From NCBI GenBank assembly GCA_902524845.1, contig CABZEW010000003.1:20514-84513 (forward strand): a DNA stretch of 64,000 bases, written 5' to 3'. The DNA comes from an uncultured Alphaproteobacteria bacterium. Its GTDB lineage: Bacteria; Pseudomonadota; Alphaproteobacteria; Rhodobacterales; Rhodobacteraceae. The position numbers and the translations under genes were made by a program. The notes under the pieces were generated by a model that was not told the DNA's origin, did not search any database, and worked only from the letters and a program-made list of their open reading frames with translations. Shown here piece after piece: positions 48,282-58,258 of the stretch (the stretch's first letter is position 1; each line of letters begins with the position of its first letter).

Positions 48282-48355
48282 AAAATATCCTTTTTTTTGC
48301 CTTGTAATTCAGTATTTAGCACTTTAAGCAAAAAAAAGTGAATTAAATAATTTTT

Positions 48356-48985
48356 TTGGAAAAAATGACTATCGACAGCAATGAAATTTTTCTCTATTTT
48401 TTAGCGCTGATTATTTTGTTTATTACCCCTGGCCCTGTTTGGGTAGCTCTAATTGCCAGAACGGTTTCAGGTGGAGCTAGATCGTCAATATCACTAGCTC
48501 TAGGAGTTTCTTTGGGAGATATGCTTTGGCCCTTTGCGGTTTATTTTAGCCTAAGTCTTATTATATCTCTTTATTCCGATATTTTATTAATATTTAGATA
48601 CCTCGCTTCTTTTGTCTTAATATTGATAGGGCTGCAAATAGTTTATTCGAGGAATAAAGCGTTAAGTGAAGATCATCGACTTACGAAATCAGGATTTGTC
48701 GCAGGCTTTTACGCAGGCTTTATTGCTGTAACTGCAAATCCTAAAGCCTCTCTGTTCTATATGACTCTACTGCCAAGTTTCTTCAATTTTGAACTAATAG
48801 GTCTATTTGATGTTTGCCTAATTTCATTACTTTCCTTTTCTATTCCGATGATTGGCAATATTTTAATGATTTTTTTCGTTGCAAAAGCTAGGTCATTATT
48901 GTCTTCTCCCAATGCAATAGGCATGACGAATTTAATTTCTGGTATACTTCTAGTATTTGTAGGAATATCGATATCAATTTTTTAG
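48356..48985 (+). CDS. LysE/RhtB family translocator
   Basis: 209 aa; 'LIILFITPGPVWVALIARTVSGGARSSISLALGVSLGD', 'GFYAGFIAVTANPKASLFYMTLLPSF'. Confidence 0.9.
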   Translation: MEKMTIDSNEIFLYFLALIILFITPGPVWVALIARTVSGGARSSISLALGVSLGDMLWPFAVYFSLSLIISLYSDILLIFRYLASFVLILIGLQIVYSRNKALSEDHRLTKSGFVAGFYAGFIAVTANPKASLFYMTLLPSFFNFELIGLFDVCLISLLSFSIPMIGNILMIFFVAKARSLLSSPNAIGMTNLISGILLVFVGISISIF

Positions 48986-49027
48986 CGATGGTATATTCCT
49001 GCGTTCATCTGATAAATTTGTGACAAA

Positions 49028-49639
49028 TCATGATTTTTTATGAGGGTCACCATCTGGCAAAACATCTTGAATATAATCCCTTTTCTTCCACTCTGGTGGA
49101 GGAGGAACTCCCTTCCCCTCTCTAGGAACATGCGGTGATGGTTTGCTACCTTTTAAGTTTGGAACATATCGGGGGCAATTTGGATATATTTCGCATTTTA
49201 TTCTAACAACAAACTTAGACCCATAGTGTTTTTCCAGGGATTTCTTATCCCTATGAATACTTGCCTGCCCGTTAATCCTTATACGGCGACTTTTACCGTC
49301 AAAGTTTACAAATAGCAAAGCAACGTTTGGATTTCTGCTAATATTGCCGGCTGTCCGATACATCGAATTCCCATCATATTCAGGATATTCAATTATTCCT
49401 CCCTCAAGTACTTTCACAAAACCAGGATCACCGGATTTTATATTACAATCAATGTATCCTTTCCAGGAACTCGCTATAAAAAAAAATTGAGAGTTTTTTA
49501 TCAATTCTATTTCATCATCCCAAAACTCATAGTGCTTTCTATTTTTTTCTATAGCTTCAGCTGTCCTTCGCCCGTCAAAAAGATCCTGAAACTCCCTCAT
49601 ACCTTCATGAAAAAAATCTCTGTTCCTAAAGTCATTCAT
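49028..49639 (-). CDS. Pyridoxamine 5'-phosphate oxidase-like FMN-binding protein
   Basis: 203 aa; 'GYIDCNIKSGDPGFVKVLEGGIIEYPEYDGNSMYRTAGNISRNPNVALLFVNF'. Confidence 0.88.
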   Translation of the reverse strand: MNDFRNRDFFHEGMREFQDLFDGRRTAEAIEKNRKHYEFWDDEIELIKNSQFFFIASSWKGYIDCNIKSGDPGFVKVLEGGIIEYPEYDGNSMYRTAGNISRNPNVALLFVNFDGKSRRIRINGQASIHRDKKSLEKHYGSKFVVRIKCEIYPNCPRYVPNLKGSKPSPHVPREGKGVPPPPEWKKRDYIQDVLPDGDPHKKS

Positions 49640-50243
49640 ATATGTCTCGCAAGTATTTAATTTTTGTTACACAAAGCTACAATGAAAGTATAGCATGTAG
49701 GTGAAAAACAAATAGCAAATCTAATCTGGTTTGCCAAATTATGGTTTCCTGTTGATCAGAAAGTAAGAAAATGCCTCGTTCCCTACCCTCTCCTTCCCAT
49801 TCTCTCCTGCTAGCGTTGATAAGGGAAGCTTTATAACTTTTCGCTCTATCAGGTCGAGCTACTATAAGATTCTCGTCAGGATTTTGAATATTTATTTGAA
49901 GCGTTAGATAAGCATAGTTTGGATTCTCCCTTTGAGGGAGTACGCAAAAAAACACAGAACTTTAATTATAAAATAAGATATTTTTTCAAACTAGAGGAGT
50001 TTTACCGAGGGATATTTATAGGTCTAACAAAAAATTTTTGTGAAAGAATTTTAATTATAGAGGAAAGATCTCTACAACTGTTCCTAGTTGATAGCCCTTG
50101 AGTTGTGAAGATATATCCAGACCGGTTCTTAGGGTAGTAGATTTGATAAAGATATTCAAAGGGCTCAGCTTGCTAACTTAATTGCAGAGCTTGTAATCGA
50201 ATAATACTTGCTAGACCTAAAAGATATAAGTTAGAAAAATTGT

Positions 50244-51263
50244 ATGAAATCCACCAATTCGATAAATATGGCATTGCTTGTCGGTACATTGGGCTCATTA
50301 TTAGGCTGGGGTTTAATGCTACCTGCACCATTCCTTATGGGCCCTGTTCTAGTATCAACCTTATTTGCGATTTTACGCGCTGATTTTTCAGTGCCAGAAC
50401 TTATAAAGCAGATTTCCTTTATCTTTATCGGTATTAGCGTGGGATCAAACATCACTCCCGAAGCACTTTTAAGTTTCTCTAAGTGGCCATTTAGTATTTT
50501 ACTTATGATTTTGTCTGTCATCACAATTATTTTTGCATGCAAAATAACTCTTCAGAAATTTTTTGGAATGGATAAGAAATCGTCTTTGCTGGCTTCTACA
50601 CCAGGGCACCTGAGTTTTGTGCTCAGTTTGGGCACTGAGACAAAGTCCGACACCACTAAAATAGCATTAATACAGTCAATTAGAATATTGGTACTAACTA
50701 TCATCACTCCAGTGATCGTTGTTTTATATAGTGGGAATGAACTTAATGAAGCTAATATACAAAAAGAGCTTATTTATTCAGGTAGCTTGATAGTCTTATG
50801 CCTACTTTCAATAATTAGTGGATTGGTTTTAAAAACATTAAAATTGCCGGCACCCTTCTTGATTGGAGCAATGCTTACATCAGCTATTTCTCACGGCACA
50901 AATTTGACCCCAGGATATGTGCCAAATTGGTTGGAAGGTATAGCTTTTGCAATTTTAGGCACAGCAATAGGGGCACGGTTTGTGGACGTCAAAATGCAGA
51001 ACCTTAAATCATGCTTAATCAGTGGATTAGCAATTACATTGACAGCAATAGCAATTTGCTTCCTTGCAACATCTATCGTTTATAAATTAACAGGAATACC
51101 GTTTATCCATATATTTCTGGCTATTGCTCCTGGAGGGCTGGAGACGATGGTGGCTATGGGTGGAATTGTTAATGCTGAGCCAACTTATGTGGTTTTTCAT
51201 CATGTTATGAGACTTTTTTTTATTGCCCTTTTTATTCCCATTATTTTAAAGAAAATAATTTAG
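50244..51263 (+). CDS. AbrB/AmoA-type membrane protein (PF05145-like)
   Basis: 339 aa; duplicated 'LGSLLGWGLMLPAPFLMGPVL' / 'KLPAPFLIGAMLTSAISHG' and 'APGGLETMVAMG'. Confidence 0.85.
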   Translation: MKSTNSINMALLVGTLGSLLGWGLMLPAPFLMGPVLVSTLFAILRADFSVPELIKQISFIFIGISVGSNITPEALLSFSKWPFSILLMILSVITIIFACKITLQKFFGMDKKSSLLASTPGHLSFVLSLGTETKSDTTKIALIQSIRILVLTIITPVIVVLYSGNELNEANIQKELIYSGSLIVLCLLSIISGLVLKTLKLPAPFLIGAMLTSAISHGTNLTPGYVPNWLEGIAFAILGTAIGARFVDVKMQNLKSCLISGLAITLTAIAICFLATSIVYKLTGIPFIHIFLAIAPGGLETMVAMGGIVNAEPTYVVFHHVMRLFFIALFIPIILKKII

Positions 51264-51271
51264 CAATTTTC

Positions 51272-52474
51272 CTACTTATTATAAATTTCCCTACCCTTAT
51301 GTTCAGAACTTTGTGACGGCAATAAAATAGATGCCAAAACAATAATTAAGGAAAATAAGCTTAGAAAGCTAAAAAGGTGTGATAATTGATACCCTTTTTC
51401 TAGCATAAAACTGCATGTTGGTAGCACAGTAGCACCAACTCCAAGATTTAGCACAAATTTCATGCTAAGAATCCGATTTCTCCAACTGTCTGGAACATAC
51501 CTTACCATAACAGCGTCAATAATTGGAATTTGCCCAAAAACAAAACACACTGCTAATGTCATGAAGAATAAAAGTATATACCCGTCAAATTGAGAAGCAA
51601 GGTATATAAAGATTATCTGACCAATTGAGACAATAAATAAAACTGCCCTGGGTGATACACGATCAATCAACCAGCCAACAAGGACCTGCGAAAAAGAAGA
51701 GATTGCATAAACTAAAGATGCAAGCAATCCAGTGATGGCAACAGAGAGCAGGAGGTCCTCCATATAAAGCTCTAAATACCGTGGAACGAGAAAAGTCACT
51801 GCTGTAAAAATAAAACCTCCAAAGGTGGTGCTTATTCCTAACGCTACAAGTGCCTGCTTCCAGTTAGGAGAAAATTTCTCAGACTTTTTTTGCATTGACG
51901 ACCCAACTGACTGGTCCGTCGACTTAAGAGCTAATGCGAAAAATATCCCATAAATTACGCAAACCATTCCGGATATAAAGAAAGCCATCCTCCAATCGCT
52001 ATAAAAAATAATTATTCCTGTGATTAGAGGAGCGCTGGCAACTCCCATATTTCCGAATAATCCGTTGATACCAAGACGTAGGCCCACTCGATCCTTTGTT
52101 TCTAATAGCATAGCTATTCCAACTGGGTGAAAAATCGCTGAAAAGAAACCCAAACTAGATAGCCCAAGCACCAAATGAAATGACGTATAGGAAAAGCTTA
52201 TAAGAATCGAAGAGATCCCGATCCCGAAATGGAAAACTACCATTATGATAGATCTAGAGAAAATATCTGCTAATCTAGCTGCAATTGGCGAAGCAACACC
52301 AAACAAGATGAACCCTAGCGTTGCCAATTGTATGGTTTCACCATAGGTTAAACCAATTTCTTGCCCTGCATCGTAGGCAGCTTTGGCAAAGACTAGAATT
52401 ATAAAATGGTCTAAAAAATGACTGATATAAAGATATATGTCTGGAATTTTTTTGTTTCGAAACCATGAAAGCAT
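51272..52474 (-). CDS. MFS transporter
   Basis: 400 aa, twelve hydrophobic segments. Confidence 0.9.
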   Translation of the reverse strand: MLSWFRNKKIPDIYLYISHFLDHFIILVFAKAAYDAGQEIGLTYGETIQLATLGFILFGVASPIAARLADIFSRSIIMVVFHFGIGISSILISFSYTSFHLVLGLSSLGFFSAIFHPVGIAMLLETKDRVGLRLGINGLFGNMGVASAPLITGIIIFYSDWRMAFFISGMVCVIYGIFFALALKSTDQSVGSSMQKKSEKFSPNWKQALVALGISTTFGGFIFTAVTFLVPRYLELYMEDLLLSVAITGLLASLVYAISSFSQVLVGWLIDRVSPRAVLFIVSIGQIIFIYLASQFDGYILLFFMTLAVCFVFGQIPIIDAVMVRYVPDSWRNRILSMKFVLNLGVGATVLPTCSFMLEKGYQLSHLFSFLSLFSLIIVLASILLPSQSSEHKGREIYNK

Positions 52475-52581
52475 GCTAGTTTACTAGCACGATTTATTCT
52501 CAATGCTGTAACGAAATAAAATTTCTGTTTATTGCTTTGGTAAAAGGGTCATTTTCATATGGGCTAATAAAGGACATTATA

Positions 52582-53457
52582 ATGAATGAAAAAAATACAT
52601 ATGTGCCACCGGAGGTTTGGGAATGGGACATGCCCAGTGGAGGAGCATTTGAAAGTATCAACAAACCTACGGCTGGAGCTGCTTACGATCAAGACCTACC
52701 TAAAGGAAGGCACCCTTTGCAACTATATTCTCAGGGTACTCCGAATGGGGTAAAAATTACGTTGATGTTAGAAGAGCTACTAGCTTTGGGCCATGAAGGT
52801 GCTGAGTACGATGCGTGGCTTTGTCGAATAAATAAAGGCGAACAGTTTTCATCCGGATTTGTAGGAATAAATCCTAATTCAAAAATTCCAGCGTTGCTAG
52901 ATCAATCAGATGGGAACGAACAACGAGTTTTTGAGTCCGGCGCTATTCTCTTATATTTAGCCGAAAAATTTTCAGAATTTGTGCCAACAAAATTAAATGA
53001 ACGCACTGAATCCCTTTCTTGGTTATTTTGGCAAATGGGAAGCACTCCCTATTTAGGGGGCGGCTTTGGACATTTTTATTCATATGCGCCTGAAAAGTTT
53101 CAATACCCAATAGACAGATACGCGATGGAAACAAAACGTCAATTGGACGTATTGGACCAAAGATTAAGCCAATCCAAATTCATAGCGTGTGATGAGTTCA
53201 CAATTGCCGACATAGCGATATGGCCTTGGTATGGCCAACTCGTATTAGGTCGATTATATAGCGCTGGTAATTTTTTGGACGTAACATCGTATAAAAATGT
53301 TGTAGCCTGGGCTGAAAAAATAGATCGGAGACCAACAGCAAGTAGAGCAAGGATGGTTAATCGAATTGTAGGAAATCCAAAGTTTCAATTGCACGAAAGA
53401 CATGAGCCTTCAGATTTTGAATTAAGGACCGAGGATAAGCTTAAAATCTCTGAGTAG
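52582..53457 (+). CDS. yghU: Glutathione S-transferase, YghU-like
   Basis: 'PPEVWEWD...NKPTAGAAYDQDLPKGRHPLQLYSQGTPNGVKITLMLEELLALG'; start placed at MNEKNTYVPPEVW within ORF 52537-53457. Confidence 0.88.
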   Translation: MNEKNTYVPPEVWEWDMPSGGAFESINKPTAGAAYDQDLPKGRHPLQLYSQGTPNGVKITLMLEELLALGHEGAEYDAWLCRINKGEQFSSGFVGINPNSKIPALLDQSDGNEQRVFESGAILLYLAEKFSEFVPTKLNERTESLSWLFWQMGSTPYLGGGFGHFYSYAPEKFQYPIDRYAMETKRQLDVLDQRLSQSKFIACDEFTIADIAIWPWYGQLVLGRLYSAGNFLDVTSYKNVVAWAEKIDRRPTASRARMVNRIVGNPKFQLHERHEPSDFELRTEDKLKISE

Positions 53458-53535
53458 ATAAATTGTTTTTACATCGAATTTCCTACTAACCAAAATTCTT
53501 GAAAACCCTGCTCTTTTGCAATATACTGTTATTAT

Positions 53536-53690
53536 ATCGGGAGAAACTAGCAATAGTTGCCGAAGGAGCAACCGCCCCGGAAACTCTCAGGCAAAAAGGA
53601 CCGGTATCGACTGTACACTCTGGAGAGAGACCTTAAAAAGTCCGCCGAAGGGATAACGATCTCAGGCAAATGTACAGAGGGGGCATTCAT
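53536..53690 (+). ncRNA. Tandem glycine riboswitch (two aptamers)
   Basis: cgggagaaact...gccgaaggagcaaccgccccggaaactctcaggcaaaaaggacc...ctctggagagacc...gccgaagggataacgatctcaggcaaatgtacagaggggg, immediately upstream of gcvT. Confidence 0.95.
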
Positions 53691-53761
53691 TGATGTGCTT
53701 TTAGTACATCCCTTAGGAGTGCCGTTAAAAACATCTTAAACCAGAAAAGAAAAGGTGAGTT

Positions 53762-54895
53762 TTGAATACCCTTAACAGAACAGCTCTTTATGACCTTCAT
53801 CGATCACTCGGTGCAAAATCGATACCTTTCGCTGGTTACGAAATGCCAGTCAATTACCCGTTAGGTATTATGAAGGAACACTTGTACTGCAGAAAGTCCG
53901 CAGGCTTGTTTGATGTTAGCCATATGGGACAGTTGATCATTTCGTCTACCACACAACCTATGCAATCGATCGCTACTGAACTAGAAAAGCTACTCCCTAT
54001 TGATATTTTAGGTCTTGGAGAAGACAGACAGAGATATGGGTTTTTACCAAATAGCCAGGGAGGAATTATTGATGATCTCATGATATCAAATAGAGGCGAT
54101 CACTTCTTTGTAGTAATAAACGCCTCTAGAAAAGAAATCGATTTTAAATATTTTAAGAAAAATATTTCCAAAGAAATCGATGTTGATTTAATAAGGACAA
54201 GATCACTCATTGCTATTCAGGGTCCTCAATCAGAAAAAATATTATCAAGCCAAATCGGAGAATTGAGTTCCCTAAATTATCTCGATGTCAAAAACTTCTT
54301 ATACAACGGAGAGATAATGTGGGTATCAAGATCAGGCTATACCGGGCAAGATGGGTTTGAAATATCACTGCCTAATAATTTATGTGAATTTTTCTGTAAA
54401 AGTATTCTTGAACAAGAAGGTATTGAACCAATTGGACTGGGAGCAAGAGATACTCTTAGACTGGAATGTGGACTTTGCCTATATGGGCAAGACTTAAAGG
54501 AAACCATAACCCCGATTGAAGCAGGTTTGAAATGGGCTATCCAAAAGGTGCGGCGAACCGGAGGAGAGCGAGAGGGTGGGTTTATTGGGCAAGAAAAGAT
54601 TTTAGCGCAAATTGAAAAATCCCCTGGTCTCAAACGAGAGGCCTTTTCCCCTAATGGAAAAGCTCCACTGAGATCTGGGACTAAACTATTTAGCGATGAC
54701 CTTGGAAAGAACGAAATTGGATTAATAACATCTGGTAGTTACTCACCAACTCTTAAAAGACCTATTTCAATGGGATATTTAGATCATACTAAATTCAAAA
54801 CTGGGGACCTCATTTTTGGTGAACTAAGAAATAAATTCCTTCCTATAGAACTCACAAAACTACCATTCGTTCCAACCAGTTTTAAAAGAAATTAA
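53762..54895 (+). CDS. gcvT: Glycine cleavage system T protein (aminomethyltransferase)
   Basis: 377 aa, TTG start; 'GAKSIPFAGYEMPVNYP', 'AGLFDVSHMGQ'. Confidence 0.96.
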   Translation: MNTLNRTALYDLHRSLGAKSIPFAGYEMPVNYPLGIMKEHLYCRKSAGLFDVSHMGQLIISSTTQPMQSIATELEKLLPIDILGLGEDRQRYGFLPNSQGGIIDDLMISNRGDHFFVVINASRKEIDFKYFKKNISKEIDVDLIRTRSLIAIQGPQSEKILSSQIGELSSLNYLDVKNFLYNGEIMWVSRSGYTGQDGFEISLPNNLCEFFCKSILEQEGIEPIGLGARDTLRLECGLCLYGQDLKETITPIEAGLKWAIQKVRRTGGEREGGFIGQEKILAQIEKSPGLKREAFSPNGKAPLRSGTKLFSDDLGKNEIGLITSGSYSPTLKRPISMGYLDHTKFKTGDLIFGELRNKFLPIELTKLPFVPTSFKRN

Positions 54896-54909
54896 GAGGA
54901 GATAGTAAA

Positions 54910-55269
54910 ATGAAATTCACAGAAGAACATGAATGGCTTGAGCCTGATGGGGATACGGTGAAGGTTGGTATCACAGAATACGCTGCAGAACAATTGGGAG
55001 ATATTGTTTTCGTTGAGCTACCAGATGTAGGTATCTCAGTGACAAAGGGGCAGGAAATAGTTGTCATAGAAAGTGTGAAAGCAGCTTCAGATATCTTGGC
55101 CCCTCTCGATGGTGAAATTACGGAAATAAATGACGCAATAGTGGATGACCCATCCATGGTTAACACTGATCCAAAAGGCGAAGCGTGGTTTTTTAAGATG
55201 TCATTAAAAAATCAGGGAGAGCTCGATGGCCTAATGAGTGAAGACGAATACCAGAAACATATTGAATAA
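54910..55269 (+). CDS. gcvH: Glycine cleavage system H protein
   Basis: 119 aa; 'FTEEHEWLEPDGDTVKVGITEYAAEQLGDIVFVELPDVG', lipoyl 'ESVKAASD'. Confidence 0.97.
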   Translation: MKFTEEHEWLEPDGDTVKVGITEYAAEQLGDIVFVELPDVGISVTKGQEIVVIESVKAASDILAPLDGEITEINDAIVDDPSMVNTDPKGEAWFFKMSLKNQGELDGLMSEDEYQKHIE

Positions 55270-55290
55270 CGAAATTATCAGGGGGAAAAA

Positions 55291-58164
55291 ATGAATTTTG
55301 AAAATAGTAACTTCGAGCCTACAGAGTATTTACCTTATGACTTTGCTAATAGGAGACACATAGGTCCATCACCTCAGGAAATGGAAAAAATGCTCAAGCT
55401 TCTTGGCTTAACTAACATCGATCAATTAATTGACCAGACAATTCCTTCATCCATAAAACAAAAAAAATCACTTGATTGGGAGAAGCCAAAATCTGAGCGA
55501 GAGATGCTTTTCCACCTGAGAGAAACATCTTTACTAAATAAAAAGATGATAAGCTTAATAGGTCAAGGATATCATGGGACAATAACACCCCCAGCAATTC
55601 AAAGAAATATTTTAGAAAATCCGGCTTGGTACACTTCTTACACACCATATCAACCAGAGATTTCTCAAGGGCGTTTGGAAGCTCTTCTAAATTTTCAAAC
55701 AATGGTAAGTGATCTTACAGGGCTGGCTATAGCGAACGCATCTTTACTTGATGAATCTACTGCCTGTGCAGAGGCAATGACAATGGCAAAAAGGATAGCT
55801 AAAAATAAATCAATTAATTTTTTTGTGGACCACGAATGCCACCCACAAAATATCGAAGTCCTAAAGACAAGGGCAGAACCGCTCGGTTTAAACATAGTTA
55901 TTGGCGATCCGTACAAAGATGTCGATTATGAAGATTGTTTTGGAACAATATTCCAATATCCTGGCACTTTTGGTGCGTTAAGAGATTTTACAAGTTTAGC
56001 GAAAAAACTTCACGAAAAAGGCGCTCTTGTTATAATTTCTGCGGATCCAATGTCATTAACTTTACTAAAGGAACCAGGTTCGATGGGAGCCGATATTGCG
56101 GTTGGATCAACACAAAGATTTGGTGTTCCGCAGGGATTTGGAGGACCTCATGCCGCATATATGGCCACTAAAGAAACTTACAAACGCTTTCTCCCTGGTA
56201 GGATTGTTGGTGTTTCAATCGATACTAAGGGCAATAAGGCATATCGATTGGCACTGCAGACCAGAGAACAGCACATTAGGCGTGAAAAGGCCACAAGTAA
56301 TGTGTGTACGGCACAAGCTCTTCTAGCAGTTATGGCTTCTTTTTATGCGGTAATGCATGGTCCAGTTGGTTTAAAAGCTATTGCGCAGAGGATTCACAGA
56401 AAAACCGTAAGATTAGCGAAGGGATTAGAGGCAAACGGTTTCAACGTAGAGCAAAAGCACTTTTTTGATACTATCACAATAGACGTTGGGCCCATGCAAA
56501 ATGTAATTCTTAAATCAGCTAATAGAGAGGGAATTAATCTCCGAAAGATAGGTGACTCCAGAATTGGAGTGTCCTTGGATGAGAGAACTAGGCCAGCTAT
56601 CATTGAGGCGGTTTGGAGGTCATTCGGTATAAAACGAGAAGACAATGACTTAGCGCAAGACTACCGTATTCCTAACGAATTATATAGAAATACTGAGTTC
56701 CTTACGCATCCGGTATTTCATATGAATAGAGCGGAGAGTGAGATGACGAGATACATGCGCCGTCTTGTTGACAGAGATATAGCACTGGACAGATCTATGA
56801 TACCTCTTGGCTCATGTACTATGAAACTCAATGCAGTTGCAGAAATGCTCCCTTTGTCTTGGCCAGAGTTTTCTCAAGTGCATCCGTTTGCTCCCAAGGA
56901 CCAAACTTTGGGCTATCAGAAAATGATAGATAGTTTATCTAAAATGTTATGTGATGTTACTGGATACGACTCTATATCGATGCAATCTAATTCAGGGGCC
57001 CAGGGAGAATATGCAGGACTCCTAACAATTGGGCGATACCATAGATCACGGGGAGATAATAACAGAGACATTTGTTTAATTCCTATGTCTGCCCATGGTA
57101 CAAATCCGGCATCAGCACAGATGGCCGGATTACAAGTGGTTCCAGTCAATACATCAGATAATGGAGACGTGGACATTAAGGATTTTGAAAGTAAAGCAAA
57201 GGAATTTGAGGATAGGCTGTCATGCTGTATGATAACTTACCCTTCAACTCATGGTGTATTTGAAGCAGGCGTTTCAAAAATTTGTGAGATTACCCATAAA
57301 TTTGGTGGACAAATATACCTTGATGGTGCGAACCTTAACGCAATGGTTGGACTTGTAAAACCAGGAGAAATTGGCGCTGATGTTAGCCACTTAAATCTTC
57401 ACAAGACTTTTGCAATCCCTCATGGAGGTGGAGGACCGGGCATGGGGCCCATTGCGGTTAAAGATCATTTAACTCCATTTCTTCCTGGTAATCCTGTCGA
57501 GGATACTGATGGGGGAGCCGTATCCGCGGCCCCATTTGGATCAGGCTCAATACTAACTATTTCTTGGGCTTACTGCTTGATGATGGGAGGAACAGGACTT
57601 ACCCAAGCTACAAGAGTAGCCATTTTGAATGCTAATTATATTGCGAAAAAATTAGGGGAGTTTTATCCCATTCTTTATACTGGTCCAGATGGAAGAATTG
57701 CTCACGAATGCATTGTAGACATTAGACCACTTACTAAAGATACAGGTGTTTCTGTTGATGACATATCAAAAAGATTAGTTGACTGCGGTTTTCACGCACC
57801 CACCATGAGCTTCCCTGTGGCAGGAACTCTTATGATTGAACCAACAGAAAGTGAGACTAAAGCAGAACTTGATAGATTTTGTGACGCAATGATAGCAATT
57901 TTCCACGAAGCAAAGGATATTGAGGAGGGTCGTATTGATCCAAATAATAATCCGTTGAAAAACGCTCCTCATACGGTTGAAGATCTGGTGGGAGAGTGGG
58001 AGAGGCCGTATACCAGGGAACAGGCTTGTTTTCCTCCTGGCTCTTTTCGGGTCGATAAGTATTGGCCACCGGTAAACAGAATTGATAACGTTCATGGGGA
58101 TAGAAATCTGATTTGCACATGCCCACCTATGTCTAGCTTGGAAGAAGAAAACAAAGAGAACTAA
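55291..58164 (+). CDS. gcvP: Glycine dehydrogenase (decarboxylating), single-chain P protein
   Basis: 957 aa; '[14 protein letters not shown]', '[44 protein letters not shown]'. Confidence 0.97.
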   Translation: MNFENSNFEPTEYLPYDFANRRHIGPSPQEMEKMLKLLGLTNIDQLIDQTIPSSIKQKKSLDWEKPKSEREMLFHLRETSLLNKKMISLIGQGYHGTITPPAIQRNILENPAWYTSYTPYQPEISQGRLEALLNFQTMVSDLTGLAIANASLLDESTACAEAMTMAKRIAKNKSINFFVDHECHPQNIEVLKTRAEPLGLNIVIGDPYKDVDYEDCFGTIFQYPGTFGALRDFTSLAKKLHEKGALVIISADPMSLTLLKEPGSMGADIAVGSTQRFGVPQGFGGPHAAYMATKETYKRFLPGRIVGVSIDTKGNKAYRLALQTREQHIRREKATSNVCTAQALLAVMASFYAVMHGPVGLKAIAQRIHRKTVRLAKGLEANGFNVEQKHFFDTITIDVGPMQNVILKSANREGINLRKIGDSRIGVSLDERTRPAIIEAVWRSFGIKREDNDLAQDYRIPNELYRNTEFLTHPVFHMNRAESEMTRYMRRLVDRDIALDRSMIPLGSCTMKLNAVAEMLPLSWPEFSQVHPFAPKDQTLGYQKMIDSLSKMLCDVTGYDSISMQSNSGAQGEYAGLLTIGRYHRSRGDNNRDICLIPMSAHGTNPASAQMAGLQVVPVNTSDNGDVDIKDFESKAKEFEDRLSCCMITYPSTHGVFEAGVSKICEITHKFGGQIYLDGANLNAMVGLVKPGEIGADVSHLNLHKTFAIPHGGGGPGMGPIAVKDHLTPFLPGNPVEDTDGGAVSAAPFGSGSILTISWAYCLMMGGTGLTQATRVAILNANYIAKKLGEFYPILYTGPDGRIAHECIVDIRPLTKDTGVSVDDISKRLVDCGFHAPTMSFPVAGTLMIEPTESETKAELDRFCDAMIAIFHEAKDIEEGRIDPNNNPLKNAPHTVEDLVGEWERPYTREQACFPPGSFRVDKYWPPVNRIDNVHGDRNLICTCPPMSSLEEENKEN

Positions 58165-58212
58165 TTTTTTTATAGCTTTTTATCCTGTGTTCGTTTTAAA
58201 CTTAGCATCGAT

Positions 58213-58231
58213 ATGGGCATAAATTGCCCAT
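58213..58231. promoter_or_regulatory. Small stem-loop between gcvP and the cyclase gene
   Basis: ATGGGCA TAAAT TGCCCAT, 7-bp perfect stem, 5-nt loop, ~28 nt before the cyclase start. Confidence 0.5.
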
Positions 58232-58258
58232 TAAAATTAAAGCTTTCTGTTATTAAAA

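Noticed and set aside
49677-49955. 92-aa minus-strand ORF in the 49.6-50.2 kb gap
   Set aside because: No convincing family pattern or start context; left unannotated, although the gap may hold a decayed gene.
53557-53739. 60-aa ORF in the ORF track
   Set aside because: Lies inside the tandem glycine riboswitch; frame is incidental.
55412-58126. Multiple antisense/alternate-frame ORFs inside gcvP
   Set aside because: All overlap a full-length, unambiguous gcvP and show no domain features.
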